Shown piece after piece: positions 1 through 7,227 of a DNA stretch of 7,665 nt; position 1 is the stretch's first letter, and the number at the start of each line of letters is the position of its first letter. Under the pieces are notes generated by a model, which did no database searches, had not been told where the DNA came from, and saw nothing but the letters and a program-made list of their open reading frames with translations. Location: contig JAIRLL010000201.1 in the NCBI GenBank assembly GCA_031259505.1, positions 1 to 7,665 on the forward strand. The letters are read 5' to 3'. A program made the position numbers and the translations under genes. Source of the stretch: Tannerella sp. (lineage in GTDB: Bacteria; Bacteroidota; Bacteroidia; Bacteroidales; Tannerellaceae).

Positions 1-21
1 GGTTTTAATTTGAATTTCTAA
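1..21 (+). CDS. C-terminal end of a SusC-type TonB-dependent outer-membrane transporter (partial)
   Basis: The first 18 bases read Gly-Phe-Asn-Leu-Asn-Phe followed by TAA, in frame from base 1. SusC/RagA proteins typically end in a short alternating strand closing on a terminal aromatic residue, the beta-barrel assembly signal, and GFNLNF fits that. The position, 18 bases before the start of a SusD gene, is where susC ends in nearly all Bacteroidota PULs. Only six residues are visible, so the call rests on this ending plus context. The protein would form the active importer for oligosaccharides, capped by the SusD lipoprotein. Confidence 0.75.
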   Translation, partial: GFNLNF

Positions 22-39
22 CTCTAAAAGTATACAGAT

Positions 40-1746
40 ATGAAAAAATATATATTATTTACTTTTGCCGCATCCATCCTGCTTCTTGCCGGATGCTCGG
101 ATGTGCTTGAAAAATATCCGTTAGACAAACCATCGCAGGAAACATTCTATACGAATGCGATTGAAATAACCCGTGGCGTGAATGCCTGTTACGAGCTGTT
201 AGACGAACAGAACGGCGGCGGTTACATTTACTTCCCCATCATGTTTGACTTTATGACCGATATTTGTTACAATCGTGGTATGTATGCGATTGACAGAGGC
301 GATTTTGACAACAAAGACGGTATTATCGTCAATACCTGGAGCCGCAGTTATCAGGGTATAAGCCGTTGCAACACAATGCTTCAGGTAATTGAAGAAAAGA
401 GTTCGCTGTTGACTGACGCCCAGATCAAACAATTCAAAGGCGAAACGCTTTTCTTGCGTGCATTTTATTATGCCCGCATGGCGTTTCTGTTTGGAGATGT
501 GCCGTTAGTCCTGGAACCGATGTTCATTTCGGATGCAATGCAAGTGACCCGTACGCCTAAAGCGCAGATTATTGACCAGGTGATGAAAGATTTTAACGAG
601 GCGGCCAGCCTGTTACCCGACGAATACACTGCCAGCGCTGACAAATACCGTGCAACGAAAGGCGTGGCTAACGCCTACAAAGCGCGCTATGCACTCTATT
701 TCGGAATGTATGACGTGGCAGCTCAGGCAGCCCAGGCCGTCATGTCGTCTGGCAAATACGCTCTCTATCCGCGCTACGGCGATTTGTTCGTGACAGTCGG
801 CTTGTGGGACGAAAACAACAAAGAAGTGCTTTTCAGACTGGATTTCAGTTCTGTAATCGGCAAGTACCACAGTTTGCCGCAGAATTTTCAGACCAGAAAT
901 GAAACCGGTTGGGCAATTTTCGTTCCATCACAGCAGTTGGTTGATTCTTACGACTGTATTGACGGAAAAAACATTGCGGAATCGCCGCTGTTCGACAAGG
1001 AACATCCGTTTGAGAACCGCGATCCGCGCCTTAAGTTGAGTATTGTGGTACCGGGTGAACGCTTCGGCGACTACCGCCTGGAAAGCCATGTTGACAGCGC
1101 CCTGTGCTACCAGTACTCTACCGGTCAGATGGTTCAGAATAAAGATTGCTATATTTTTACGCAATATACTTCATTTACGGGTTATTATCACCGGAAATTC
1201 AATGATGAAAGTTATTCGACAAAAAATACTCAAGGCGATTATCCTATTATACTGTGCCGCTATGCAGAAGTATTGCTGACTTATGCCGAAGCCAGGATTG
1301 AGTTGAATCAGATTGACCAGTCTGTCGTGGATGCGTTGAATCTTATCCGTACAGGCCGCGACGACGTCAAAATGCCTGCATTTACGCTTGACGACCTTGG
1401 AAACCAAAACCAGGCGCGACTCAAAGTACGCCACGAGCGTAAAATCGAACTTGAACTGGAAGGATTCCGTTATGCCGACCTTAAACGATGGGGATGGGCG
1501 ACTACATACCTCAACCGCCCACTGTTGGGACGCCCATTTAAAGGTGCCGTCACCGACTGGCCGGATGTGAAGTTCGACGAAAACGGCGAACCGGTATATG
1601 ATTATCAGAATTATGAGCCTCATATATCTTCCGATTATCGTATCGTCGAAACACGTATGTTCACTCCCGGCAAGCATGAACTGTGGCCTGTGCACGAAAA
1701 GGAATTGCTGCTCAATCCCGGATTAGGACAAAATCCCGGATGGTAA
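40..1746 (+). CDS. SusD/RagB-family glycan-binding outer-membrane lipoprotein
   Basis: This is a surface lipoprotein that acts as the lid of the SusC transporter and binds oligosaccharides for import. The 568-residue length is normal for the family. The N-terminus is a lipoprotein signal with lipobox LAGC, giving lipidated Cys19 followed by Ser-Asp. The N-terminal half is helical (SusD-like, TPR-type); around residues 130-150 'GETLFLRAFYYARM' matches the usual RaFyY segment. The C-terminal SusD/RagB domain holds the strongly conserved block RHERKIELELEGFRYADLKRWG (residues 464-485, split here only as a motif description). The protein ends LNPGLGQNPGW, the classic SusD terminus. The start codon is chosen because it begins the signal peptide directly; no Shine-Dalgarno is visible, which is normal in this phylum. 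It follows susC by 18 bases, so the two are co-transcribed. The ligand cannot be predicted from sequence. Confidence 0.96.
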   Translation: MKKYILFTFAASILLLAGCSDVLEKYPLDKPSQETFYTNAIEITRGVNACYELLDEQNGGGYIYFPIMFDFMTDICYNRGMYAIDRGDFDNKDGIIVNTWSRSYQGISRCNTMLQVIEEKSSLLTDAQIKQFKGETLFLRAFYYARMAFLFGDVPLVLEPMFISDAMQVTRTPKAQIIDQVMKDFNEAASLLPDEYTASADKYRATKGVANAYKARYALYFGMYDVAAQAAQAVMSSGKYALYPRYGDLFVTVGLWDENNKEVLFRLDFSSVIGKYHSLPQNFQTRNETGWAIFVPSQQLVDSYDCIDGKNIAESPLFDKEHPFENRDPRLKLSIVVPGERFGDYRLESHVDSALCYQYSTGQMVQNKDCYIFTQYTSFTGYYHRKFNDESYSTKNTQGDYPIILCRYAEVLLTYAEARIELNQIDQSVVDALNLIRTGRDDVKMPAFTLDDLGNQNQARLKVRHERKIELELEGFRYADLKRWGWATTYLNRPLLGRPFKGAVTDWPDVKFDENGEPVYDYQNYEPHISSDYRIVETRMFTPGKHELWPVHEKELLLNPGLGQNPGW

Positions 1747-1759
1747 TCTACTGTTTCAC

Positions 1760-1800
1760 ATGAATTACACGGATTATTTGCATTTTTCCGTGTAATTCAT
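1760..1800 (+). terminator. Perfect 14-bp hairpin after susD; attenuator or intrinsic-like terminator
   Basis: Left arm ATGAATTACACGGA (1760-1773) and right arm TCCGTGTAATTCAT (1787-1800) are exact reverse complements around a 13-base loop. The right arm is followed by ATATTTTTG, a short T-rich stretch. The stem is AT-rich, so it is weaker than a textbook terminator. It sits 13 bases after the susD stop. In PULs, a hairpin here would lower transcription of the enzyme genes relative to susCD; that role is inference. The stem could instead stabilise the 3' end of the susCD mRNA. Confidence 0.65.
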
Positions 1801-1809
1801 ATATTTTTG
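1777..1809 (+). promoter_or_regulatory. Bacteroides-type promoter-like pair (TTTG / TAnnTTTG)
   Basis: TTTG at 1777-1780 and TATTTTTG at 1802-1809 match the Bacteroides -33 and -7 consensus elements with 21 bases between them, close to the known spacing. A transcript would begin almost on the ATG at 1814, giving a leaderless or nearly leaderless mRNA. Both elements overlap the hairpin loop and its T-rich tail, and such motifs arise easily in AT-rich DNA, so chance is a real alternative. Confidence 0.3.
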
Positions 1810-2815
1810 CAGTATGAAAAAATATATTTTACTCCTCTTGTTGCCGGTATTTTTGCCGTCATATACCAGCGACTGTTTTGCGACGCTTGCGAAGGGCTTT
1901 GCGGAGCCTCCCGACAGCGTCCGTACAAGCTGTTACTGGTACGGGGTCAATGATAATATCTCGAAAGAGGCTGTTGTTGAATACCTTAAAGCAATGAAAC
2001 ACGCCGGTATTACCCGCGCTTTTATCGGCAATATGGGCAAACTGTCGTATCCTTACGGCGACTGGCAACATCCCTGCCCGCCTTACGGCAATCTCAAATT
2101 CATGTCGGACGAATGGTGGGATGTATTGCATACGGCTTTGAAAACGGCTGCCGAACTTGATATCGAAATCGGTATTTTCAACTCTCCCGGCTGGAGTCAG
2201 GCAGGGGGACCGTGGATTAAACCGTCGCAGGCGATGCGCTCTCTGGTAGCGTCGGAAGTGACTGTAAAGGGACCTGTCCATTTTTCGGAACGCATTGCTC
2301 CGCCTGTCAAGAATAGCGATGACGTACATTTTTATCTTGACGCTGTGGATGGACATCTGCCGTCGAAAGGAAGGTTTGCCGACAGTATGATGGCGTTAGT
2401 AAATGATTTTCAGGATATTAAAACCTTGGCGTTTCGTGTTCGGAATGCTTCACAGTGGCGCTTTGATATAAAAGGGGGACTTTCGGCTTCAGGGACAGGG
2501 GATTCTGCTGTTTTCAGCCTTGTTTTGCCGCGACCGATAGCCGTTAGGAGTTTGACGGTTGCTCCAGGTGAGCATCTGTATGCCGACTGTGAATTGCAAA
2601 TATTGCATAACGATCATTATCTGACGGTTAGAAAATTCAATATTGACCGCACGCATCGCCGTCCTATTCAGGGATACGACGTCAGGGCGCCGATAGCCAT
2701 TTCATTTCCGGAAGTCGAAGCGCAGGAATACAAACTCGTATTTCGCAACATACAGAAAAACAGCGTGCTGGAAGACGTCGTTCTGTCTGCTGCGCCTGTT
2801 GTAGAGCGTTATGCC

Positions 2816-2824
2816 GAAAAAAAC
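2816..2824 (+). other. Frameshift site in a seven-A run; in-register A AAA AAC heptamer
   Basis: The upstream frame reads GAA AAA AAC across seven consecutive A residues (2817-2823). Conserved GH106 sequence continues only in the -1 frame, as CTT TCT AAA ATG, giving ...RYAEKK-LSKMSQDYSW. So one A has been lost from eight, or two gained from five. The heptamer A AAA AAC is also a canonical -1 ribosomal slippage sequence, and here it lies in the exact zero-frame register needed to restore the protein. A replication slip or a sequencing homopolymer error is the simpler explanation. Confidence 0.75.
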
Positions 2825-3230
2825 TTTCTAAAATGTCGCAAGACTATTCATGGTATGCCTATATGTGGGACGCCTCGCCGATGGACACATCATTATCAGT
2901 TGACCGTTCGCAAGTGATTGATATTTCGTCCTGTCTTAACGTTGCGACGGGAATAGTAACATGGGATATTCCTGAAGGTGAGTGGGTTATAATGCGGTTG
3001 GGAATGACGCCGACGGGAGTTGTCAACAATCCCGCTTCGTCCGAAGCAACCGGTCTGGAAGTGGATAAAGCTTCTCGTAAGCATGCGACAGCGCATTTTG
3101 ACGCTTTTGTAGGTCAAATCCTCAAACGCATCCCTGCTGCCGATCGCAGTACTTTTAAGGTGGTGGTAATGGACAGTTATGAGACAGGTGATCAGAACTT
3201 TACGGATGATTTCCTGACGGAGTTTCAGTG

Positions 3231-3252
3231 CCGTTACGGTCAATCGTATTAT
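3231..3252 (+). other. Internal-deletion junction in the GH106 relic
   Basis: Upstream, one frame reads Cys-Arg-Tyr-Gly-Gln-Ser-Tyr, as expected after the FLTEF helix in the first half of GH106. The same bases read in another frame give Val-Asn-Arg-Ile-Ile-Gly-Asp, which belongs to the last 50 residues of the family. The two meet around GGTCAATCGTAT. Both readings are plausible over the same roughly 10 bases, which suggests a short direct repeat at the two ends of the lost segment. Confidence 0.6.
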
Positions 3253-3383
3253 CGGCGATCTTCGATTGCCTGAAAACGAGCGTTATGTGTGCTCACAAGC
3301 CAACACCTGGAATTCGGATTCGTCTCTTCAGGATGCCGGATTAATCGGAAATGTAAGTATAACAAATTGTAAATAATTATAAT

Positions 3384-4757
3384 ATGAGACTTTTATTAAC
3401 TATTTTATGTATCCCTGCAACATTATTAATCTGTCGAGCACAAGAAACAATTGATCCTGATGACAGAAATAAATGGAAACTTGCATGGTCGGATGAATTT
3501 AATTACAACAGCAGGGATGAATTATTGCTGAACTGGGAAGCGCAAAACGGCACGAATAGCCACATTTTATGTAGTCGCTGGGAAGAAAATGTTGAAGTTG
3601 GCAACGGAGTCGTGAAACTCGTTAATCGCAAAGAAACGCGCGCCGGTCAAGACTGGACTTCTGCAAGTATTTGGACGCGAAGGCTTTTTAAATACGGTTA
3701 TTTCGAGTGCCGATATAAATATGCCTCCGAAACCGGTACAAACAACTCGTTCTGGATAATGACACGCGGTCAGGATTCCGACCCGAAAACAGGAAAACGG
3801 TTTGAAATTGATATCAATGAAGGTCATTATCCCAATGAAGTGAACATGAATATTCATAACTGGAGTGATATTTCTATTAATTCGGAAGGTAAACAGACGC
3901 ATCCTGCTTATCATAAGGAAATCAAGTATGATGCAATTGATTTCTCGAAAGAATATCATGTTTTTGGACTGGAATGGAATGAAAATGAAGTTATTTTTTA
4001 TCTTGACCGCAAGGAAATACGCCGCGAAAAAAATTCATTTTGCTTTTCTGCCGCCCCGGTTTTGCTCAGTCTTGCCGTTATTCAATGGGCAGGAGAAGTG
4101 ACCGATCGCATTGACGGTACTTTCATGGAAGTAGATTATGTGCGCGTTTATCAAAAAAAGAGTGATTGCCTTGTAACAATCATGGGAATGGGCAATTCGC
4201 TTACCGAAGGCGGCGCCACGCATCAGACCTATCTCTATCCGCTTCGCGACATGCTCGCAGCAGCCGGATATAAAGCCGGTTTTATCGGTCCTCGCGAAAA
4301 TACGTTCAATGCCAATCCTGTGCGACATTGCGGCTTTGGCGGTCGTACGGCGGAATTTCTGGAATCTGTAATCGACAGCATTTATCGTATTTATCCTGCT
4401 GATATTGTACTGCTTCATGCCGGACATAATCATTTCGACACCGAAAAACCGGTATCAGGTATCGTTGCCGCCAACAGGTCTATCATGCATAAAATACTGA
4501 ATATCAATCCTGATGTGAAGATTTTTGTGGCGCAGGTTATAGAAGTCGGAAAATTGCCAAAATACTCATACATCCCTGAACTCAATGACAGCCTTGCAAC
4601 AATGGTTTCTGCGTTTAACGACCCGCGCGTTGTGCTTGTAAATCAGGCGGCTGGATTCGACTGGAAAATACATACCATTGATGACAAGGTACATACCAAC
4701 GATACAGGAGCAAAACAAATCGCTCAAACATGGTTCGATGCACTGAAAAACCCCTAA
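3384..4757 (+). CDS. Secreted GH16 glycanase fused to an SGNH/GDSL esterase-like domain
   Basis: The 457-residue protein has a type I signal peptide (about 1-19, cleavage near CRA|Q). Residues about 30-258 are a GH16 beta-jelly-roll: the start WKLAWSDEFN, the middle GYFECRYKY, the catalytic motif EIDINE (nucleophile Glu141, Asp143, acid/base Glu146) and the usual closing strand MEVDYVRVYQKK. GH16 enzymes cut internal beta-1,3 or beta-1,4 bonds in glucans, galactans and related polymers; the substrate here is not evident. Residues about 263-457 are an SGNH hydrolase: block I GNSLTEG (Ser272), block II GFGGRT (Gly319/320), block III GHNH (Asn349) and block V DKVH (Asp434, His437). Such domains in PULs usually remove acetyl or other acyl groups. 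No linker separates the domains. The gene starts 7 bases after the GH106 relic and ends before the 4761 hairpin. The start is set by the signal peptide. Confidence 0.92.
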   Translation: MRLLLTILCIPATLLICRAQETIDPDDRNKWKLAWSDEFNYNSRDELLLNWEAQNGTNSHILCSRWEENVEVGNGVVKLVNRKETRAGQDWTSASIWTRRLFKYGYFECRYKYASETGTNNSFWIMTRGQDSDPKTGKRFEIDINEGHYPNEVNMNIHNWSDISINSEGKQTHPAYHKEIKYDAIDFSKEYHVFGLEWNENEVIFYLDRKEIRREKNSFCFSAAPVLLSLAVIQWAGEVTDRIDGTFMEVDYVRVYQKKSDCLVTIMGMGNSLTEGGATHQTYLYPLRDMLAAAGYKAGFIGPRENTFNANPVRHCGFGGRTAEFLESVIDSIYRIYPADIVLLHAGHNHFDTEKPVSGIVAANRSIMHKILNINPDVKIFVAQVIEVGKLPKYSYIPELNDSLATMVSAFNDPRVVLVNQAAGFDWKIHTIDDKVHTNDTGAKQIAQTWFDALKNP

Positions 4758-4760
4758 AAC

Positions 4761-4790
4761 TGTAAGGATCGAAAATGTTCGACCCTTACA
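4761..4790 (+). repeat. Imperfect intergenic hairpin with an ATG in its loop
   Basis: TGTAAGG (4761-4767) pairs with CCTTACA (4784-4790), and TCGAA (4769-4773) pairs with TTCGA (4778-4782). One A-C mismatch lies between the two stems and the loop is the four bases AATG. It starts 3 bases after the stop of the GH16-SGNH gene. No T-tract follows, so it is more likely an mRNA processing or stabilising structure than an intrinsic terminator. The in-frame ATG at 4775 lies within this loop and stem, which argues against its use as a start. Confidence 0.6.
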
Positions 4791-4810
4791 AAACTCGAAA
4801 TAATAAAATT

Positions 4811-7213
4811 ATGATTAATCGTCGTTCATTTATCAAAACATCGGGAATGGCAGTAGCAGGGATGGGATTACCTGCCACGATACTGTCGGATAATCAGGAA
4901 GTTCTACCATCTACAACCTCCGGCCGCATCGGAAGCGATCCGGCTGCTACGCAACCTGCAAACGCTGCACAGCATCAATCCCCAAATATTGTCTATGAAG
5001 TCGACTATGCCGTGATCGGAGGCGGTATAGCGGGCGTCTGCTCGGCCATTACGGCGGCGCGTACAGGGCTGAAGGTAGCGCTCGTACAGGACCGCCCTGT
5101 ACTTGGCGGTAACGCTTCGAGTGAAGTCCGCCTGTGGATTCTCGGCGCTACCTGCCACATGGGCACTAATGCCCGCTGGGCACGGGAAGGTGGTGTGCTT
5201 GAGGAAATTGTAGTAGAAAACATCTACCGCAACCGCGAAGGCAACCCTGTCTTCTTCGACGCCCTGCTATTGGAGAAAGTATGGGCTGAGCCGAATATCA
5301 CGCTGCTGCTCAACACTGCCGTTCACAACATCGAGATGAGCGCTCCCGACCGTATCGGCAAAGTTTTTGCGTTCAACAGCCAAAACAGTACTCATTATGA
5401 AATCAGCGCTCCGTTCTTTTGCGATACTTCGGGCGACGGCATCGTGGGCTTCCTGTCGGGGGCAGCTTTCCGTGTCGGTGCAGAGAAAGGCGAAGAGTTT
5501 GGCGAAAAATTCATCATGCCTGACGACTATGGCAAACTGCTTGGTCATTCGATGTATTTCTACAGCAAGGAAGTCGATCACCCCGTCAAATACGTTGCGC
5601 CTGCCTTCGCATTGAAAGACATACCTTCTAAAGTGCCGCGATTCAAGGATATACATCGCGATTCGAGCGGCTGCCGCCTGTGGTGGCTTGAATGGGGCGA
5701 CGACCTCGATCATGTATTTGAATCTGAAAAGATTAAGGAAGAACTCTGGCGTATTGTCTATGGTGTGTGGGATTATATCAAAAACTCCGGTAAATTTAAA
5801 GATGTTGATAATTTGACGCTTGAGTGGGTCAGCACGATTCCGGGCAAGCGCGAAAGCCGCCGCTTTGAGGGTGATTATATCCTCAAACAGTGGGATGTAG
5901 CGTATCAGACTCATTTCGACGACGCCATCGCTTACGGCGGCTGGGGCATAGACCTGCATCCCGCAAAGGGTGTTTACAGTTCCTACCCAGGCTGTACGCA
6001 GTATCACAACAAGGGGATTTATACCATACCTTACCGCTGCATATACAGCAAAAACATCTCAAATCTCTTTATCGGCGGGCGTTTGACGAGCGCGTCACAT
6101 GTCGCTTTCGGCTCTACGCGCGTCATCTCTACCGGTACGCTCTGCTCGCAGGCGGCGGCGCTGGCAACAGGAATCATGCTCAAAAACAAATTGTCGTCGC
6201 CTCGCGAAGTGTTTGAAAAAGGATATGTCCCCGAGCTTCAGCAACAACTGATGCAGGCAGGGCAATACATACCGGGTATCCGCCTGACCGAAACGCCGGA
6301 TTTGGTTAAATCGGCAAAAATCATTCCGTCGGCTACTTACGAACTGTCGGAATTGCCGGGCAACAGTCAGTGGCGCGCTCTTAATCGCAACACCGCCATG
6401 CTACTGCCGCTGACTGCCGGAAAGACGCCTGTTCTGACTTTTTCCATCAAAGCATCGGAAGCGGCAGAAGTCAAAACAGACCTGTTTTATACCTCAAAAC
6501 CGGGCAATTATACTCCTGATGTGCTGCTCGCTACCAAAACTGTTGCCGTGCCTTCGGGAATATCCTCACTGACAGTTGATTTCAAACAGAAACTTAAAAC
6601 GCCGCAATATGTGCTTGTTGTACTTAACAAAAACGAAAAAGTATCTGTTGAGCAATCCGACGTTCGATTGACCGGCGTATTGTCGCTTTTCTACAGCCGG
6701 ACGCAGAAACAAGACGACAAATATGGAGTTGAAAAAGTGCCTTACTATCCGCCAGAACGCCGCCCGGGCGGCAGGAATTTGGCACTCAAAGCTTCGCCTG
6801 CGATCCACAGTTTTGAGGCTGCCAATCTGTTGTCGGGTATTTTCCGCCCCGCCGCCGATTCTACCAACGCCTGGGTGGCGCCTTTGAACGATACCGTCCC
6901 AACTTTGCGTTGTGAATGGTCTGACGCTAAAATAGTTAATCGTATTGTCCTCTGGTTTGATTCTGACTTCGACCACGCAATGGAATCGTGCCTTATGGGG
7001 CATCCCGAAGACGTCATGCCATTCTGCGTTCAAAAGTATCATATAACCGATGATGCCGGAAAAACGGTATACGAATGTCTCGACAACCGCCATTCGCGGG
7101 TCGAAATCTGGCTGGAAAAACCGCTGACAACCCGTTCGCTGACACTCCACCTTACCCGTGAACACGCCAATGTGCCGGTCTCGCTGTTTGGTTTTCAGGC
7201 ATTTAATACTTAA
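4811..7213 (+). CDS. Tat-signal FAD-dependent oxidoreductase (FAD_oxidored type) with C-terminal beta-rich extension
   Basis: The start is placed at ATG 4811 because it gives a clean twin-arginine signal, MINRRSFIKTSGMAVAG, at the very N-terminus; an in-frame ATG at 4775 would add 12 residues encoded by a hairpin. From 4811 the protein has 800 residues. Export through Tat fits folding with FAD in the cytoplasm. The Rossmann FAD site is VIGGGIAGVCSA (GxGxxG at residues 70-75), followed by LGGNASSEVR (about 98-107) and CDTSGDG (about 204-210), both typical of the FAD_oxidored (PF12831-like) group. The catalytic part runs to about residue 480. The rest (about 490-800) is beta-rich, with a last segment from about 655 resembling a discoidin-like carbohydrate-binding fold. 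Related proteins recur in PULs of Bacteroidota, but I know of no settled reaction for this type. It lies between two glycanase genes, so a sugar or sugar-derived substrate is likely by context only. Confidence 0.87.
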   Translation: MINRRSFIKTSGMAVAGMGLPATILSDNQEVLPSTTSGRIGSDPAATQPANAAQHQSPNIVYEVDYAVIGGGIAGVCSAITAARTGLKVALVQDRPVLGGNASSEVRLWILGATCHMGTNARWAREGGVLEEIVVENIYRNREGNPVFFDALLLEKVWAEPNITLLLNTAVHNIEMSAPDRIGKVFAFNSQNSTHYEISAPFFCDTSGDGIVGFLSGAAFRVGAEKGEEFGEKFIMPDDYGKLLGHSMYFYSKEVDHPVKYVAPAFALKDIPSKVPRFKDIHRDSSGCRLWWLEWGDDLDHVFESEKIKEELWRIVYGVWDYIKNSGKFKDVDNLTLEWVSTIPGKRESRRFEGDYILKQWDVAYQTHFDDAIAYGGWGIDLHPAKGVYSSYPGCTQYHNKGIYTIPYRCIYSKNISNLFIGGRLTSASHVAFGSTRVISTGTLCSQAAALATGIMLKNKLSSPREVFEKGYVPELQQQLMQAGQYIPGIRLTETPDLVKSAKIIPSATYELSELPGNSQWRALNRNTAMLLPLTAGKTPVLTFSIKASEAAEVKTDLFYTSKPGNYTPDVLLATKTVAVPSGISSLTVDFKQKLKTPQYVLVVLNKNEKVSVEQSDVRLTGVLSLFYSRTQKQDDKYGVEKVPYYPPERRPGGRNLALKASPAIHSFEAANLLSGIFRPAADSTNAWVAPLNDTVPTLRCEWSDAKIVNRIVLWFDSDFDHAMESCLMGHPEDVMPFCVQKYHITDDAGKTVYECLDNRHSRVEIWLEKPLTTRSLTLHLTREHANVPVSLFGFQAFNT

Positions 7214-7227
7214 TGTTTATAATACTC

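Larger units (their letters stand above)
1814..3376 (+). pseudogene. Broken GH106-family glycoside hydrolase (alpha-L-rhamnosidase-type): frameshift plus internal deletion
   Basis: An intact GH106 enzyme hydrolyses terminal alpha-L-rhamnose and is secreted; family members usually run to 900-1100 residues. Here about 520 codons remain, in three pieces. Piece one (1814 to about 2821) has a signal peptide (about residues 1-23), then PPDSVR (33-37), SDEWWD (98-103) and FNSPGWSQAGGPW (122-134), all hallmarks of the GH106 N-terminus. That frame then runs into a stop at 2915-2917. Piece two (2824 to about 3240, -1 frame) carries MTPTGVVNNPASSEATGLEVDK (from 3004, a strongly conserved block) and DSYETGDQNFT (3172-3204), an acidic active-site region. 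Its frame stops at 3271-3273. Piece three (3239-3376, back in the first frame) encodes the conserved family C-terminus VNRIIGDLRLPENERY then SGLIG-like AGLIGNV and stop TAA. The central catalytic part and most of the C-terminal jelly-roll are absent. The remnant ends 7 bases before the next gene, so the operon reads on. The family call is from remembered motifs. Confidence 0.85.

Noticed and set aside
1171..1695. Antisense open frame (174 codons) inside susD
   Set aside because: It lies opposite the most conserved SusD block and shows no domain or signal of its own.
40..1830. Repeat formed by the matching starts of susD and the GH106 relic (both begin MKKYIL)
   Set aside because: The match is a short Lys-rich signal-peptide start of about 14 bases, expected by chance and function, not a duplication.
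2833..3273. A separate 146-codon gene starting at ATG 2833
   Set aside because: Its translation is the middle of GH106 continued from the upstream frame, the ATG is an internal methionine (LSKMSQDYSW), and there is no signal peptide or independent domain.
4153..4159. Frameshift in the seven-A run between the GH16 and SGNH domains
   Set aside because: The frame is continuous and both domains are complete in it, so no frameshift is needed.
5267..6007. Long antisense open frame (246 codons) inside the oxidoreductase gene
   Set aside because: It mirrors a strongly conserved coding strand, has no recognisable domain, and such antisense frames are common opposite GC-rich coding DNA.
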